This document shows positions 25,381 to 37,431 of a stretch of 64,000 nucleotides of DNA, piece by piece (position 1 is the first letter of the stretch; each line of letters starts with the position of its first letter). The stretch spans positions 434,001-498,000 of the forward strand of contig SRSI01000055.1 in assembly GCA_005656395.1 (NCBI GenBank). Direction: 5' to 3'. The translations under genes and the position numbers were made by a program. This stretch comes from Strongyloides papillosus. Its lineage: Eukaryota; Nematoda; Chromadorea; Rhabditida; Strongyloididae. Under the pieces are notes generated by a model. It was not told the origin of the DNA, did not search any database, and saw only the letters and a list, made by a program, of their open reading frames with translations.

Positions 25381-26661
25381 TTATAATGTACATCGTTTTA
25401 GAAATCCTTTATTGTAAAGGTTTAGTATTGAGTCAGCAATGATGGTACTGGATTTTTTTGAGTACCCACCACTGGTTACCATTACTATTGGTGTTCTTGA
25501 GTTAAATGCCATCCTGAATACCATCTCATCTCTTTCAATGACCCCTTGTGGTGTGATGTTCATTAAACCTAAGGGATCACCGATTAGTATATCTGTTCCA
25601 GCATTGTAAAATATGATATCAGCATTAAATTCTCCCAAAGTTGCTGTTAACTCCTTTGACAACTTCCTTAAATATTCTTCGTCTTCCGTTCCACACTTTA
25701 ACCTTACATCTCTATCCATACGATCCTTTGCTTCAAAATCATGAGGATATATTTCATGGTTGAATACATCCAATATATAAACACGATTATCAGTTTTAAA
25801 ATCACGTTCATGTCCATTTCCTTAAAAAATTAGTTATTTACAACTTTGATAAATATATAATATCATTTGTGATCAAATAAAAAAATTAATTGTCAATAAA
25901 AATACATATAACTACCAATAAAAACGAAAGTTCCCCATTTATCCCTTTATCATCAAACTACAAAACATACCTTGATGTGCATCACAATCAACGATTAATG
26001 CAGATTTAATTCTATTACTATCAAAAAGAAATGTTAATGCAAGTGTTATATCAGCATAAATGCAAAATCCACCTCCTGAATTTGAAGATGCGTGATGGTA
26101 ACCACCACCGATGTTTATTCCCCAGTTACGATCCAATGCAAGGAATGCCGCAGCAACAGTCCCTCCAACTTGGTAACGCATCGGTCTTAGGATGGCTGAT
26201 TCTAAAATGCAATGAGGGAATAATGATAATGGTGGCATGTCAACACATTTTCCAATGACATGACTTGATTCATTTATTGATTTTAGGTAATCTTCTGTAT
26301 GGACTAGTAACAAATCTGATTGCTTTGCCTCATTAGGCTGGACTATTGTATCCATTGTAATCATCCCTTTCTCTATATTAATAATATCATATAATTAAAT
26401 TTAGATAAAAAATTAATCTACCAATTAATCTGTTAATAACTTTTCCCCATTTTTTAGTATCAAAAACATGTAATTTTTCGATACCAAAAAATGAAATATT
26501 ATACCTCGGGTGGTATACAATTGGCCAATCAGTTAAGGACACCTGTGGCACTAAGGATGAATCTCTGATAATTGTTTTATTCCTACTAAAATACATAACA
26601 TGCCATGATCTTGTGCATGACACAAAACTTACGATACTTTATCTTCTTCATTACCACTCAT
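25381..26661 (-). CDS. hda-11: Histone deacetylase 11 (class IV HDAC)
   Basis: Four exons, 26661-26633, 26585-26422, 26372-25971 and 25820-25381, give 344 aa, nearly the length of human HDAC11 (347). HDAC11 is the sole class IV enzyme; it is zinc-dependent and in mammals mainly a fatty-acyl-lysine hydrolase. Conserved parts in order: PIVYHPRYNISF, FDTKKWGKVI, LLLVHTEDYL, the active-site GGGYHHASS, the metal/catalytic DCDAHQGNGHERDF, YNAGTDIL with a metal Asp, and SGGYSKKS carrying a Tyr near the end. All key residues are visible, so it should be active. It lies 298 bp downstream of the TMX1-like gene on the same strand, and an acceptor-like ATTATTATAG precedes the ATG by ~20 nt, compatible with trans-splicing in an operon. 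Confidence 0.96.
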
Positions 26662-26959
26662 ATTTTTTAGTTTAAAAAAACTATAATAATTGTAATAAAT
26701 ATGACGGTAAAAGATAAATAAAAAAAACAAAAAAAAACCCTAAACATAAAGGTCACCAAATATGGAGAGGATATAACCTTAAAATCCCCATAAAAAATAA
26801 ATAATCAATTCAAGTTTATAAAACTTTTTAAAGGCACAACCAATTTTACAAAGGGGGAAAAATAGAAAACTTAAATAAATATTACAAACAAAAAATTTCT
26901 CATTTACCACACCATAATATGGTATGTATATATCACGTATGTTATTAAAAATTACACAT

Positions 26960-27737
26960 CTATTTGGTCTTTTTTGTTTCCGTTTTCTTTTTACCATCAT
27001 CCTTGGCATTCTCCTTCTTCTCTTTCTTTTCTTTTTTTCCGGAATCAGTTGATGTTGGGGCACCACCGGTTGGGAAGACGATATCTATTATACAGACAAT
27101 GATGAAACCGAGGACGCAGCCGACTGCCAGGGTAACGAAGCCGAAAAGGGCGTATGATCCCCAGGCTGGGACACCGTGTTTCTCAACGAGTTGTTGATGG
27201 AGATCTCTTACAGCCATTGAGAGTTTGAAGAATAGGGCAACGACATTCATTTGGGGTGAGTCTGGGTTTTTGTATGATGGAATTGATTCGATGTTCTTCC
27301 ATTTCTTTTCCTCAACGAATCCTATGAAATCTGTTTTATCTCTTGGTCCGGAGTATTGTCTGAAGACTCCATCTTTGACACTGGAAAAGATGTCTTTATC
27401 ACTACTAAATTAAGAATTAGACTTACTGATAAATAGTTGGAAGAGCAGTAACTAAAAATCTTCCAGAAAGACCAGGATTTGTGGTAACATCAACCTCGGC
27501 AACCTTAATATTAAGATCTCTAGACCAATCAGCAAAGGAATTCCATGATTTCTGGAGATCTTTACATGCTGGACACCATGGTGCATGGAACTCTATCATC
27601 CATTCACCCTTAAGTATTTGTTTCCATGTATCTTCAGATAGTGTAATCAAATTCTTTGACTTTTTACTACAAGATACAAAAGTAGAGATAGATAAAAGTA
27701 GGAAAAATAAATAAGAAATCTTCATAACCTTATTCAT
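26960..27737 (-). CDS. dpy-11: TMX1/DPY-11-like ER transmembrane thioredoxin
   Basis: Two exons, 27737-27427 and 27380-26960 (donor TATCA|GTAAGT, acceptor TTCCAG|T), give 243 aa. A signal peptide (ISYLFFLLLSIS...) is followed by a thioredoxin domain with the redox motif WCPAC (C55, C58), a GRFLVTALPTIY strand containing the cis-Pro, and the TMX1-type YSGPRDKTDF segment. A single transmembrane helix (YALFGFVTLAVGCVLGFII...) precedes a Lys-rich cytosolic tail ending KKTK, a KKxx ER-retrieval signal. TMX1 oxidises or reduces client disulphides in the ER. The C. elegans homologue DPY-11 acts in hypodermis on cuticle and sensory-organ shape (established). An earlier and a later in-frame ATG (27737, 27725) both suit the signal peptide. 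Confidence 0.95.
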
Positions 27738-28793
27738 TGTCTAGGAAAAGTTGGTTTAAACACTAAAAAACGAAAAATGAGTTAAGATAACTTTGGCAAT
27801 AGATATATTATAATGATTTAAAACAAAAATACCATATTAGGATTTTCTTATATCGGTCATGGAAAATGTAGCCACGTCACTGGGTGAGAAAAAGATAAAT
27901 ACACTGTTTAATAAAGGTTAAACAGGCAAGTGAATTATTTTTAATGAATAGTAAAAGAAGGTGGATGACATGAATTGAAGGAATAATGTGTAATACAGCA
28001 TAGTGAAATGTCCATCGCAATGATCAGTTATTTTTATAAGTGAATTATTATGTATTACAATGTATATGGAGAGGCATAGGATGTTATAGAGACTTATATG
28101 GGCAGTAGATTTTGAAGGAGGTGTAATAATGAAGATAGAAAATAAAAACTTTTATAGTAGTTGTAATAATATATTATGGTGTTAGATTATTATACGTGTA
28201 CTGAGATGTATTTCCCCTTCAGGATGGCATTCTATTAATTTATATCCCTATAATAAGAAATATAGGATAGATAATAGATGAAAAAGGGATTCGATAGATA
28301 AGTAGATAGACTTTAACAAGTATAAAATTTATTTCAAAACCAGTATTTTTATGTAATAATATTTAATAAATAAATTTTTTCACCATCTTAAAAATACCAT
28401 TTGATAGTGTGCTATGTCCCACATACAAAATAATGACAAAGTTTTACATTCTTCTCGGGATATCACTAATAAAAATTAAAGTGAAAAACAAAAATATAAT
28501 AAAAAAACTTTTATAAATAATCTAATGTAATTAATGATTGAATTTAATGGAAAAACATAAATTTACAAAAGGATTTAATAGTGATCAATGATCGTATCAT
28601 AGCCAACATACCATCATATAGAAGTGAAGGATCCTAATTGAGAACCAATTATTAGTGGAAAAGGTCAAGAACATCCATTATTCACCCGTCTTTTTCTTTA
28701 TCAATATAACCATACAAAAGAAATTCACTGACAATTACGAACCAAATTTTTTTAGATAAAGATTTTTCTTTGATACAAGTGTTGTTATTATGA
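27738..28793. other. Intergenic
   Basis: About 1 kb between the TMX1-like and KXD1 genes, both on the minus strand. No gene is seen; it should contain the promoter of the TMX1-like gene or putative operon. Confidence 0.5.
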
Positions 28794-29328
28794 CTATTCT
28801 TCATCCCTTCTCTTGAACATTTCCTCTTTAATAAAAATATAGACATATTTTAAATGATGATAAACAAAAACATATACTAACCTGATATCTTATACTGTTC
28901 CGGATATCTCTCTTTTAGTGTCCTTTTTATGATACCTATTTTTCTTATTATGTGTTCAAGATCAGTTTTTATCTCAACGATCTTAGCTCTTCCAGTAGCT
29001 ATATCTCTTGCGGAGGATGCTAATCTCGTCTCAGAGATTTGGTGACAATTCTCAAGCATTGCATTTGTTTTTTCTAATCTCTCCAAACTATACATAATGA
29101 TAATAACAATAAAAAATGATATCAAGTACCTAGAACTTACCATTTTTTTTGATATGCTATAATCTCAGAGACACTACTCTCATCAATCTGTGATAATAAA
29201 CATTGTATAAGACTTTCTTCACGTGCTCCATCTTCATTATCAGTTAATGGTGAATTGTCGGATGGACACGTTTCTACGCTAGATGGTGGGGGAATATTTA
29301 ATGGTGGAATATTTGGTCTTCTATTCAT
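28794..29328 (-). CDS. kxd-1: KXD1, BORC subunit (KxDL-motif protein)
   Basis: Three exons, 29328-29141, 29087-28882 and 28825-28794, give 141 aa with all phases consistent. The core LERLEKTNAMLENCHQIS...KTDLEHIIRKIGIIKRTL...YPE closely follows human KXD1, including the KxDL motif as KTDL. KXD1 is a coiled-coil subunit of BORC, which sits on lysosomes and links them to Arl8/kinesin for outward transport and synaptic-vesicle precursor movement. The N-terminus is Pro/Ser-rich and probably disordered; the last exon gives only ten charged residues. Its start lies 127 bp from that of SART1 on the other strand. Confidence 0.93.
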
Positions 29329-29455
29329 CTTTATGTAGCCAAATTTAGATTGGAAGTTTTTATTGAAAACAAATAAACAAAGGTACTCTTGTATGGATTT
29401 TGATAAAGCTGTATCTTGGAGAGGTGTATATTTGTTTTTAAACATTTCTATAGAG

Positions 29456-31654
29456 ATGCCTCTGAAGAGAAATCGCAAGAGAAAAAACCCAGAGAGTGAT
29501 GAAGTTGAGAATGTAGATGTTTCACCTGTTAAGAGGTTAGTTTTTTTAATTTTTTGTTATGATATTTTTTCTTTTAGTAATATTGATAAAACAGAGGATA
29601 GTGATGTAGCTGAATCTCTTTCAATTGAGGAGACAAATCGTATTCGTGCAGAATTAGGTTTAGCTCCATTGGAAGTTGAAGATAAAAGTAAAACTAATGA
29701 GCCCAAAATCGGTAAGGACGGTGAGAAAATCATCATTGAAGATGGTGTCGAAATTCACTGTAAACCAGCAGAAAATCTCGCTCATAAAAAGGAAGCTGAA
29801 CAAATAAAAGAAAGATTAGAAGTAGCTAAAAGGAAAAGACAAGTATACGATAAAGTTTTGAAAGAAGGTAAAGGTCTGGCTGATTCTGATAGTGATGAAG
29901 ATCTATCAAGTTGGTTGGAGAAGACGAAAACTAAGATCTTATCAAAAGAGAATGCCTATGATGAGTTGGATGAGCAATTGGTGAATGCTGGTAAAATAGA
30001 AAGTGAGAAACTTAAGAAAAGGAAAGAGAAAAAGAAGAAGGAGGCTAAGAATGATGTTACTGCAAGTGGTTTAATTGTTGGGCATTCTAAAGAGTCATTT
30101 TTAGATGGAACTAATACAATTCTTGTTTTACAAGATAAGCATGTGTTAGATGAGAATGAGGATGAAGTTTTGATTAATCCTAATCTTATTGAGAATGAGA
30201 AGGCACAAAAGAATGTTAGGTTACGAAAGAATCAAAATCATTACAATGATTTGACAGAGGATATTGATGAATGGGGTAATCCTATAGATAAGGGCGTCCT
30301 GGCTAAATATGATGAAGTTTTGGAGGAAGAGAAGAGGGAGATGTTTCGTCTTGACGAAGGAGGTGGTGTAGATGCCGAAAGAGAAGCAAGAGAATTAGAG
30401 ATAAAAAAAAGATTACATATGGAAAGGTTAAATCTCCAAAGTTTGGAAACTGACAAATACAAATTAGCAACTGACTTCTATACAGAAGATGAAATTCTTT
30501 CATTTAGGAAACCAAAGAAAAAGAAGAATAAAGGAAAGAAATTAAAAGTAGTTGATGAAGAAGAGTTACTACCCGAGGCTCCAGATAATGAAGAGGAGAA
30601 AAGATTGAAAGCAGTTAGGTTAGCTAAAAGAAATGAAGGAGTATTAAATATGAAAGTTGTTGACAATGTTTCAAGTGAGGGGCATCTAGTTAATTTAAAT
30701 GACATATTAAAAGATGATGATGAAGGAAAAATGGAGGTTGATGATGAGGAGAGTGACGAAGAACTGAAGGAACATATAAAAATGGCTAGCATTCAAATTG
30801 AGGATGACTTTGAGAGGGAACTTAATGATGTCCTTAATAAAACTAGGAAATTAAAACAACTGAAAAATATTAATGAAACAAATAAGGATGCTGCAGTAAA
30901 GGCAACAGAAATGCTTGAGAAGTTAAAGGAAGTCAAGAAGGAAGTTGTCGAGGACAGTGGATTTGTAATCGACTCAACGGTTGAGTATTGTAGACATATC
31001 GGAGATTTTGACAACACCACTGTAAAACAAGAGTATAAAAGTGATGAGGAGATGGATGAATCAGAGAAGAGTGATGATGAAGAGAGTGTATTACATAAGA
31101 AATTCAATAAAGACAATTTCAAAGAAGCATCGTCAGGATCCTCATTACAGGTCAAGAAGGAAGTTAACGAAGACGATGAGTCCAATGACTTTGTAAATGT
31201 ATTCGGTAAAGAAACCGGTACAACTCGTGGAGTGGCTGGTATGTTAAAATTAGCAGGACAAAAAGGATATCTGGAGAATAAGAAAGTTAAAAAAGAGGAG
31301 GCAGAAAAACCGGTAAAGACGGAATTGTTACTACCACCGTCAAAAGTGAGGATTGACAAAAGTCATGTGGAGGATGATGCTTTTACAAAGAAGATGGATA
31401 GGATTGTCAGGAGTAAATCTGGGAGAGGTGGACCAAGTTTTGAGGAGAAGTCTGATTACAATCCACAAATTAATTTATCCTATGCTGATTCAACTGGCAG
31501 AGAACTGAATCCAAAACAAGCATTTAGAGAATTATCATGGAAATTCCATGGTAAAGCGCCTGGTAAGAAGCAGACAGAGAAGAGATTAGCACGTTTTGAG
31601 AGGGAAGATAAGATGAAGAAGATGAGTTCATCATTCTCTCCAGTTAATCCTTAA
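29456..31654 (+). CDS. SART1: SART1 / Snu66-like U4/U6.U5 tri-snRNP protein
   Basis: Two exons, 29456-29535 and 29578-31654, give 718 aa. SART1 is a tri-snRNP component required to form the active spliceosome. The N-terminal SLSIEETNRIRAELGLAPLEV and the C-terminal SYADSTGRELNPKQAFRELSWKFHG and PGKKQTEKR segments are the diagnostic ends of the family. The centre is highly charged, rich in Glu/Lys/Asp and coiled-coil-like, shorter than in the ~800-residue human protein. The 42-bp intron (AG|GTTAGT...TTTTAG) is a multiple of three and has no stop, so an unspliced mRNA would stay open. An acceptor-like TTTCTATAG ends 2 nt before the ATG, a likely trans-splice site. A 188-codon antisense open frame here is only a shadow of the biased codons. 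Confidence 0.95.
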   Translation: MPLKRNRKRKNPESDEVENVDVSPVKRLVFLIFCYDIFSFSNIDKTEDSDVAESLSIEETNRIRAELGLAPLEVEDKSKTNEPKIGKDGEKIIIEDGVEIHCKPAENLAHKKEAEQIKERLEVAKRKRQVYDKVLKEGKGLADSDSDEDLSSWLEKTKTKILSKENAYDELDEQLVNAGKIESEKLKKRKEKKKKEAKNDVTASGLIVGHSKESFLDGTNTILVLQDKHVLDENEDEVLINPNLIENEKAQKNVRLRKNQNHYNDLTEDIDEWGNPIDKGVLAKYDEVLEEEKREMFRLDEGGGVDAEREARELEIKKRLHMERLNLQSLETDKYKLATDFYTEDEILSFRKPKKKKNKGKKLKVVDEEELLPEAPDNEEEKRLKAVRLAKRNEGVLNMKVVDNVSSEGHLVNLNDILKDDDEGKMEVDDEESDEELKEHIKMASIQIEDDFERELNDVLNKTRKLKQLKNINETNKDAAVKATEMLEKLKEVKKEVVEDSGFVIDSTVEYCRHIGDFDNTTVKQEYKSDEEMDESEKSDDEESVLHKKFNKDNFKEASSGSSLQVKKEVNEDDESNDFVNVFGKETGTTRGVAGMLKLAGQKGYLENKKVKKEEAEKPVKTELLLPPSKVRIDKSHVEDDAFTKKMDRIVRSKSGRGGPSFEEKSDYNPQINLSYADSTGRELNPKQAFRELSWKFHGKAPGKKQTEKRLARFEREDKMKKMSSSFSPVNP

Positions 31655-33060
31655 TATTATACACTGGAAGTTTCATTTTTTTTATAGTATTTTAAAAATT
31701 GCTTAACAACATTTACATTTAATAACACGTAAACTGTGGAGAAGTCTTTAGAATGATAATTTATTATTTTCACATTAGTTTTGATGAATGTGATTTGGTT
31801 GTTGTGATGACATTAAACTATTATGGAAATGTCAATCATATTATTAATTCTTTATTTGTATTTAAGATGGAGGTTTCTTATTGAATGTACATAAGAAGAT
31901 CTTTTTTTTAATATATATAAAGTTACTGTTTTCTTTCTTTCAAAAATAAAATTTTAAAAGTGCTATTTGTTTTGTCTTTGAAATATTTTAACTTTAAGAA
32001 TAGAAGGGATGTATGAGATAAGTTGAATTTGATTAAAAGATTAACATTATATTTATTATATTAATATTTAAAATTGCATAAACAAGAAAGTTTTCGAAAT
32101 TTGAATATAAAAGTTAAAATACTCCATTCAATTACCATAGGTGCACTTTTATAATCAAAATATAACAATTAATTATCAATATTATACTTACTTTAAACTA
32201 TTTATCAGAAACATATATATTAAAAGAACTTTTCATGTAAAAATAAATTTCATGGAAAAACATATTTTGTTTTTGGATAAAAAAAAGAATTTATTAAATA
32301 TATAAAATAAATACACGTATGTTTTGTAAAAATGAAGATAACAAAGTTTTAAATATTTCATTAACTTTTCTTTAATAATTTGTAAAAGAGATTACTTAAG
32401 AAGCTTAAGTTTCGATACCAATGTATAATGGTATGTTTGCAATAACTGAAAAGTTAAAATATAAATTAGTCGTCAAGGTGAATTATAAAATTTATTTTCA
32501 AATATTTTTCTTTATCATTTTTGTGGTTGTTTTATATTATAATATGGCCGATAATAAAAAATAATTTAGTATAGTATATTATTAGCTATATATTATGATA
32601 GAAAATGAGTCGAAGAAACAAGTTATTTTATTTTTAAGTTTATAATTTACTTTCGTTTTTAATTCAGGAAGTTAATCTTTTATTTTGTAGCAATTTTTTA
32701 AACGATATCCAACCATATTTTATTCTTTTCTATACACGTTCGTTGCTTAGAACACACAATGCTTTGCTTGTAAGACAATAACATCTTCCTAACTTGGTGG
32801 AATCTCCAAATTCATGATAAACTTATAATAGGCCTAAAATAATTTATTAAAATTTATTAACAAGCTTTACATGCATAATATTATATATACATTATAATTT
32901 ATTAAATATTTATATTTTTTAACCATTATCAATAAAAAAATGAGCATCTTATAATTTTTAAATAGTTTTATAAAATTACATAATAACTTTCCGCATATAA
33001 AATAAAAAATTTCATTGGTGGAGTGTCAAAAAACGGAAAAGTGATCATTTTCTTGTAAAA
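31655..33060. other. Intergenic, upstream of phosphatase array
   Basis: SART1 3' flank, then AT-rich sequence. From ~32700 the sequence is the first, diverged copy of a module found before phosphatase copies 2-4. It includes a GTTGCTTrGAACA..AATGCTTT block, TCTCCAAATTCATGATAAACTTATAATA, and a CGCATATAAAATAAAAAATT run just before the start. Confidence 0.5.
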
Positions 33061-34357
33061 ATGAGCAATTATATATTTATTGGAAATTCTATAAATTTAG
33101 TTGTTATTATTATATTGTCAATTGGTTTACGTACCTTAACAAATGTAGATGATAAAAAAAATCTGGTTATGGTTCAAGTTGTATGGAGACACGGAGATAG
33201 GATACCTACTAAGAGTTATCCTAATGATATTTATAAAGATGAAGCTTGGGAAGCTCCTTATGGTGCATTAACTCAAAACGGTATTCTCAAACAAGAGAAG
33301 TTAGGTAAAAATTTAAGGAAGATATATATTGAATCCAGTGGATTCATAAGCGATAAGTATGACCCTGATGAGGTATAAATATCTATAAAATATAAAGTTA
33401 ATGTAATTTTTTTACTATTTGATAGATTCAAGTAAGGAGTACTAAAAAAAACAGAACTATTGAAAGTGCTTATGCTAATTTGAGAGGCTTTTATAATATT
33501 GAATCTTCCCAAAATATTCCTATTTTAACTGATTTTTTTGGTATTGATGATGTAAGTTAAAAACAAATTTAATAAACCGATTTAATATTATGAAATAGGA
33601 ATGGAATAAAGGAAAATCATGCCCAAAGTTACAAGAAGTAACTGAAAATGCAATATCATTAGTTAGACCAAAAGTTCTTGAAGAATATAAAGAACTTATT
33701 GATACGTTAAAAGAAAAAGCTGGATATACTGATTTGGATTTATTAGACATATCTACATTATATGATATTTTGCATGTCCAAAAAATAATCAAAGGTGCTT
33801 TACCAGAATGGACAGAAAATGGTGTATATGAAAAGTTGCAAAAATTAACACAGGAAATTTATAGATTAGTTGATGGTGCTTCAGCATTTGGATCACCAGA
33901 AAATCTTGATATTATAAAACTTTATGAAGGACCACTTTTAAAGACAATGATTCAGTATTTTGATAAAAAAGAAGAACAATTAAATAAAGATATTATAAAT
34001 CCGAAGTTTAGATTACTTTCAGGTGGAGTTGCTTTACCAGATAAGCTAAAATACGTTGCATACTCTGGTCATGATTTTACAATTGATGGATTATCTTTCT
34101 TAATGGGTATTGACGATAATTTAGTTAACGAAGAATTAATATCAGATTATACAGCAACCTTGTTTTATGAATTATATAAATATGATGATTCATATGAAAT
34201 TAAGATATTGTTTAGTAGAAGTGGTGCTGAAAATATAATTGATATCACTGATAGAGTTATGGGATGTAAAGGATCAAAGAAATGTCTGTATAGCGATTTT
34301 AAGAATGGAATAAAAGATAGAATTCCCAGTGATATTAAGAGTGAATGTGGTTATTAA
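33061..34357 (+). CDS. Histidine acid phosphatase, array copy 1
   Basis: Exons 33061-33372, 33426-33551 and 33599-34357 (104, 42 and 253 codons, phase 0) give 398 aa. Histidine acid phosphatases hydrolyse phosphate esters at low pH through a phosphohistidine. The nucleophile motif is VVWRHGDRIPT (R43 H44) and the proton-donor motif is GHD (H304 D305). A hydrophobic N-terminus (~residues 11-24) is a signal peptide or anchor, so the enzyme probably acts in secretory or digestive compartments. The C-terminal tail with GCKGSKKC and SECGY is shared by the close copies. It is the most upstream copy and reads GHD where its sisters have AHD. Substrate unknown. Confidence 0.94.
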
Positions 34358-35147
34358 TAAAAAAAAATATATTTAAGTTTTTTGTTTAATTTCTAAATAT
34401 TTTTATTATCATAAATATGTGCAATCAAAAAGATACATTTTATAAAATATATATTTTGATCCATTACTTACTTAAAAGTATTTTTAGAGCAATTTTTAAA
34501 ATCAAGAACACATTTATACATCTTGAGAAATATTTAAATACCGTAACTACTACATTTTAGCAAAAAACAACAACATTTCAATAAACAATAACTTGGAAAA
34601 CACTTATCCCCACTGTACTTTATCTTTTACGAGCTCCTTAATAAAATAGTTCATAAAAAATAATGAAGTAAAGTAAACTTTGCTACAAAAACAGAGTTGT
34701 ATATAAAAATATACATATGTATAACTTATTATATGAATTTTTATGTCTAATGTTAAAGCAATACTTATTAATTTTGCTATTTTTAACAACATTATCAATA
34801 TTTATTTTATTATCTTCTATAGAAGTTTGTTGCTTGGAACAAACAATGCTTTTCTTATAGGATAATAATATCTTAATATTTTTTGATGCAGACCTCCAAA
34901 TTCATAATAACTTACAACAGTCCAATAATAATTTATTAACAAGTTTAAAATGTATAATATTATATATATACATAGTAGTTTATTTGACATTTATATTTTT
35001 TTAAACATTATCAATAAAAAAAATCATCATATTATAATTTTTAAATAGTTTTATGAGATTATAAAAATGACTTTTCGCATATAAAATAAAAAATTGCATT
35101 AGTTGACTATATTAAGATAAAAATTGACCACCTTTTTATTGTAAAAA
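34358..35147. repeat. Duplicated spacer, copies 1-2
   Basis: This 790-bp spacer recurs, diverged, after copies 2-4. A 3' module (GCAATCAAAAAGATACATTTT..., then a CTTTATCTTTTAC-AGCTCCTTAATAAA block near 34618-34645) is followed by a 5' module from ~34811 (CTTCTATAGAAGTTTGTTGCTTGG ...) that runs to the next start. The 5' module presumably includes the promoter duplicated with each gene. Confidence 0.7.
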
Positions 35148-36446
35148 ATGAACAAGTACATATTTATTAGAAATTCTATAAATTTAATTATTATTATAAT
35201 ATTATCAGTTGGTTTACTTACTCTAACAAATATAGATGATAAAAAAAATCTTGTTATGGTTCAAGTTGTGTGGAGACACGGTGATAGAGTACCTCTAATG
35301 ACTTATCCTAATGATATTTACAAAGATGGTGATTGGGAAGCTCCTTATAGTATGTTAACTAAAAGTGGTATTCATAATCAAGAGAAGTTAGGAAAAAAAT
35401 TAAGGAAAATATATATCGAATCTAGTGGATTCATTAGTGATAAATATGATCCTGATGAGGTATAAATATCTATATGTTATAGAGTTAATGTAATTTTTTT
35501 CATTATATGATAGGTTCTAGTAAGGAGTACTAAAAAAAACAGAACTATTGAAAGCGCTTATGCTAATTTGAGAGGCTTTTATAACATTAAAAGTTCACAA
35601 AATATTCCTATTTTAACTAATTTTTTTGGTATTGACGATGTAAGTTAGCAACACATTTGATAAAAAATTCTATACTATATATAGGAATGGAATAAAGGAA
35701 AATCATGCCCACGGTTACAAAAACTAATTGAAGATGGAATATCATCATTTGAATCAAATGTTCTTGAAGGAAATAAAGAACTTATTGATACGTTAAAAGA
35801 AAAAACTGGATTTACAAATATGAATTTCAGAAATATAGCAACAACCTATGACATTTTGTATACCCAAAAAAAGATGAAAGGTTCTTTACCAGAATGGACA
35901 GGAAATGGCATTTATGACAAGCTTGGAACATTAACTCAGGAACTTTATAGATTTTTTGATGGTAGTGAAGCATTTGAAAGACCAAAAAATCCTGACATTA
36001 TGAAACTTTCTGAAGGACCCCTTTTAAAGACAATCTTACAGTATTTTGATAAAAAAGAAGAACAATTAAATAAAGATGTAATAAATCCTATGTCTAGATT
36101 ACTTTCGGGTGGAGTATCATTACAAGACAAGTTAAAATACGTTGCATATTCTGCTCATGATTTCACATTAATTGCGTTATTTTACTTAATGGGTATTGAT
36201 GATTATAGAGTAAGTGAAGAATTAACACCAGATTATACAGCAACGATGTTCTATGAATTATATAAGTGCGATGATTCGTATGAAATTAAGATACTGTTTA
36301 GTAGAGGTGGTGCCGAAAATATAATTGATATCACCGATAGAGTTATAGGATGCAAGGGATCAAAAAAATGTTTGTATAGTGATTTTAGAAATGGAATAAA
36401 AGATAGAATTCCTGGTGATATTAAGAGTGAATGCGGTTATCAATAA
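35148..36446 (+). CDS. Histidine acid phosphatase, array copy 2
   Basis: Exons 35148-35459, 35514-35639 and 35685-36446 give 399 aa. VVWRHGDRVP carries the nucleophile and YSAHDFTL the proton donor; the signal/anchor sequence is intact. The first two exons and both introns are almost the same as in copies 3 and 4. The third exon pairs with copy 3 in its first half (TQKKMKGSLPEWTGNG). The Cys set GCKGSKKC...SECGY is kept. Complete and probably active. Confidence 0.94.
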
Positions 36447-37431
36447 AAATATTTTTAAGTTTTTTTAGTTTCAAAGCATTTTTATTGTCATAAATGTGCA
36501 ACATCAAAGACACAATTTAAAAAAAATATATTTTGAACTAATACATACAAAATGCATTTTTAAGAACGATTTTTAAAATCAAGAGCGTTCCTTAGAAATT
36601 TTGATCAATATTCGAATAACGTAAATATATTTTAGGAAAAAACAACTTTTTAATAAACTATATTTTGAAAAATATTTATTCCCACTGTACTTTATTTTTT
36701 ACAAGCTCCTTAATGAAATAATCCATAAAAATAGATAATAAATGTCAACTTTGCTACAAAAACAAAGTTGTTTATTAGCATTTACTGGGAGGACCAAAAT
36801 ATGCATCACAGTTGAATTCAAACTAGATAATCTTTTCTACAATTCATCCTTTTTTGCTATTATAAATAAAACATGCTGCCAACAATTATAAAGTATAAAT
36901 ATTTAAAAATCATAATTGAAATAATATTACTATGAAGTAAAAACTTTTTTTAAAGAAATAAGAAATTTAACTATAGCTGCGATGCATATTTTAGCCTACT
37001 CTGCACATTTATATAATTTATTACATGAATTTTTATCTTTACTGTTAAAAACAATAACTATTAAATTTCCCATTACTAATAACAATATCAATATTTATTT
37101 TATTATCTTCTATAGAAGTTTGTTGCTTGGGACGTACAATGCTTTGCTATTAAGACAATAATATCTTCATGTTTTGGTGGAAATCTCCAAATTCATGATA
37201 AACTTATAATAAGCCTATAATAATTTATTAACAAGTTTGACATGTATAATATTATATGTATACGTTATAGTTTACTTGATGTTTTTATTTTTGTTAACCA
37301 TTGTCAATAAAAAAATAAATGCCTTATAATTTTTAAATAGTTTTACAAAATTAAATAGTAATTTTCCGTATATAAAAAAATTATATTAGTGGTCTATATA
37401 AAACTGAAAAGTGATCACTTTTTGGTAAAAA
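36447..37431. repeat. Duplicated spacer with ~200-bp extra segment, copies 2-3
   Basis: The same 3' and 5' modules as the other spacers, but ~200 bp longer. The extra sequence (~36780-37030, starting GCATTTACTGGGAGGACC) interrupts the homology. The 5' module resumes near 37107. Confidence 0.65.

Noticed and set aside
29363..29455. Upstream in-frame start extending SART1
   Set aside because: Runs across the promoter and possible trans-splice site; the family N-terminus begins after 29456.
29536..29577. Reading the 42-bp SART1 segment as coding
   Set aside because: Donor and acceptor match consensus and the 14 hydrophobic residues break a charged region.
30793..31359. 188-codon antisense open frame in SART1, Ser/Leu/Phe-rich
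   Set aside because: Reverse-strand shadow of Glu/Lys/Asp-rich codons; the sense protein is clearly SART1.
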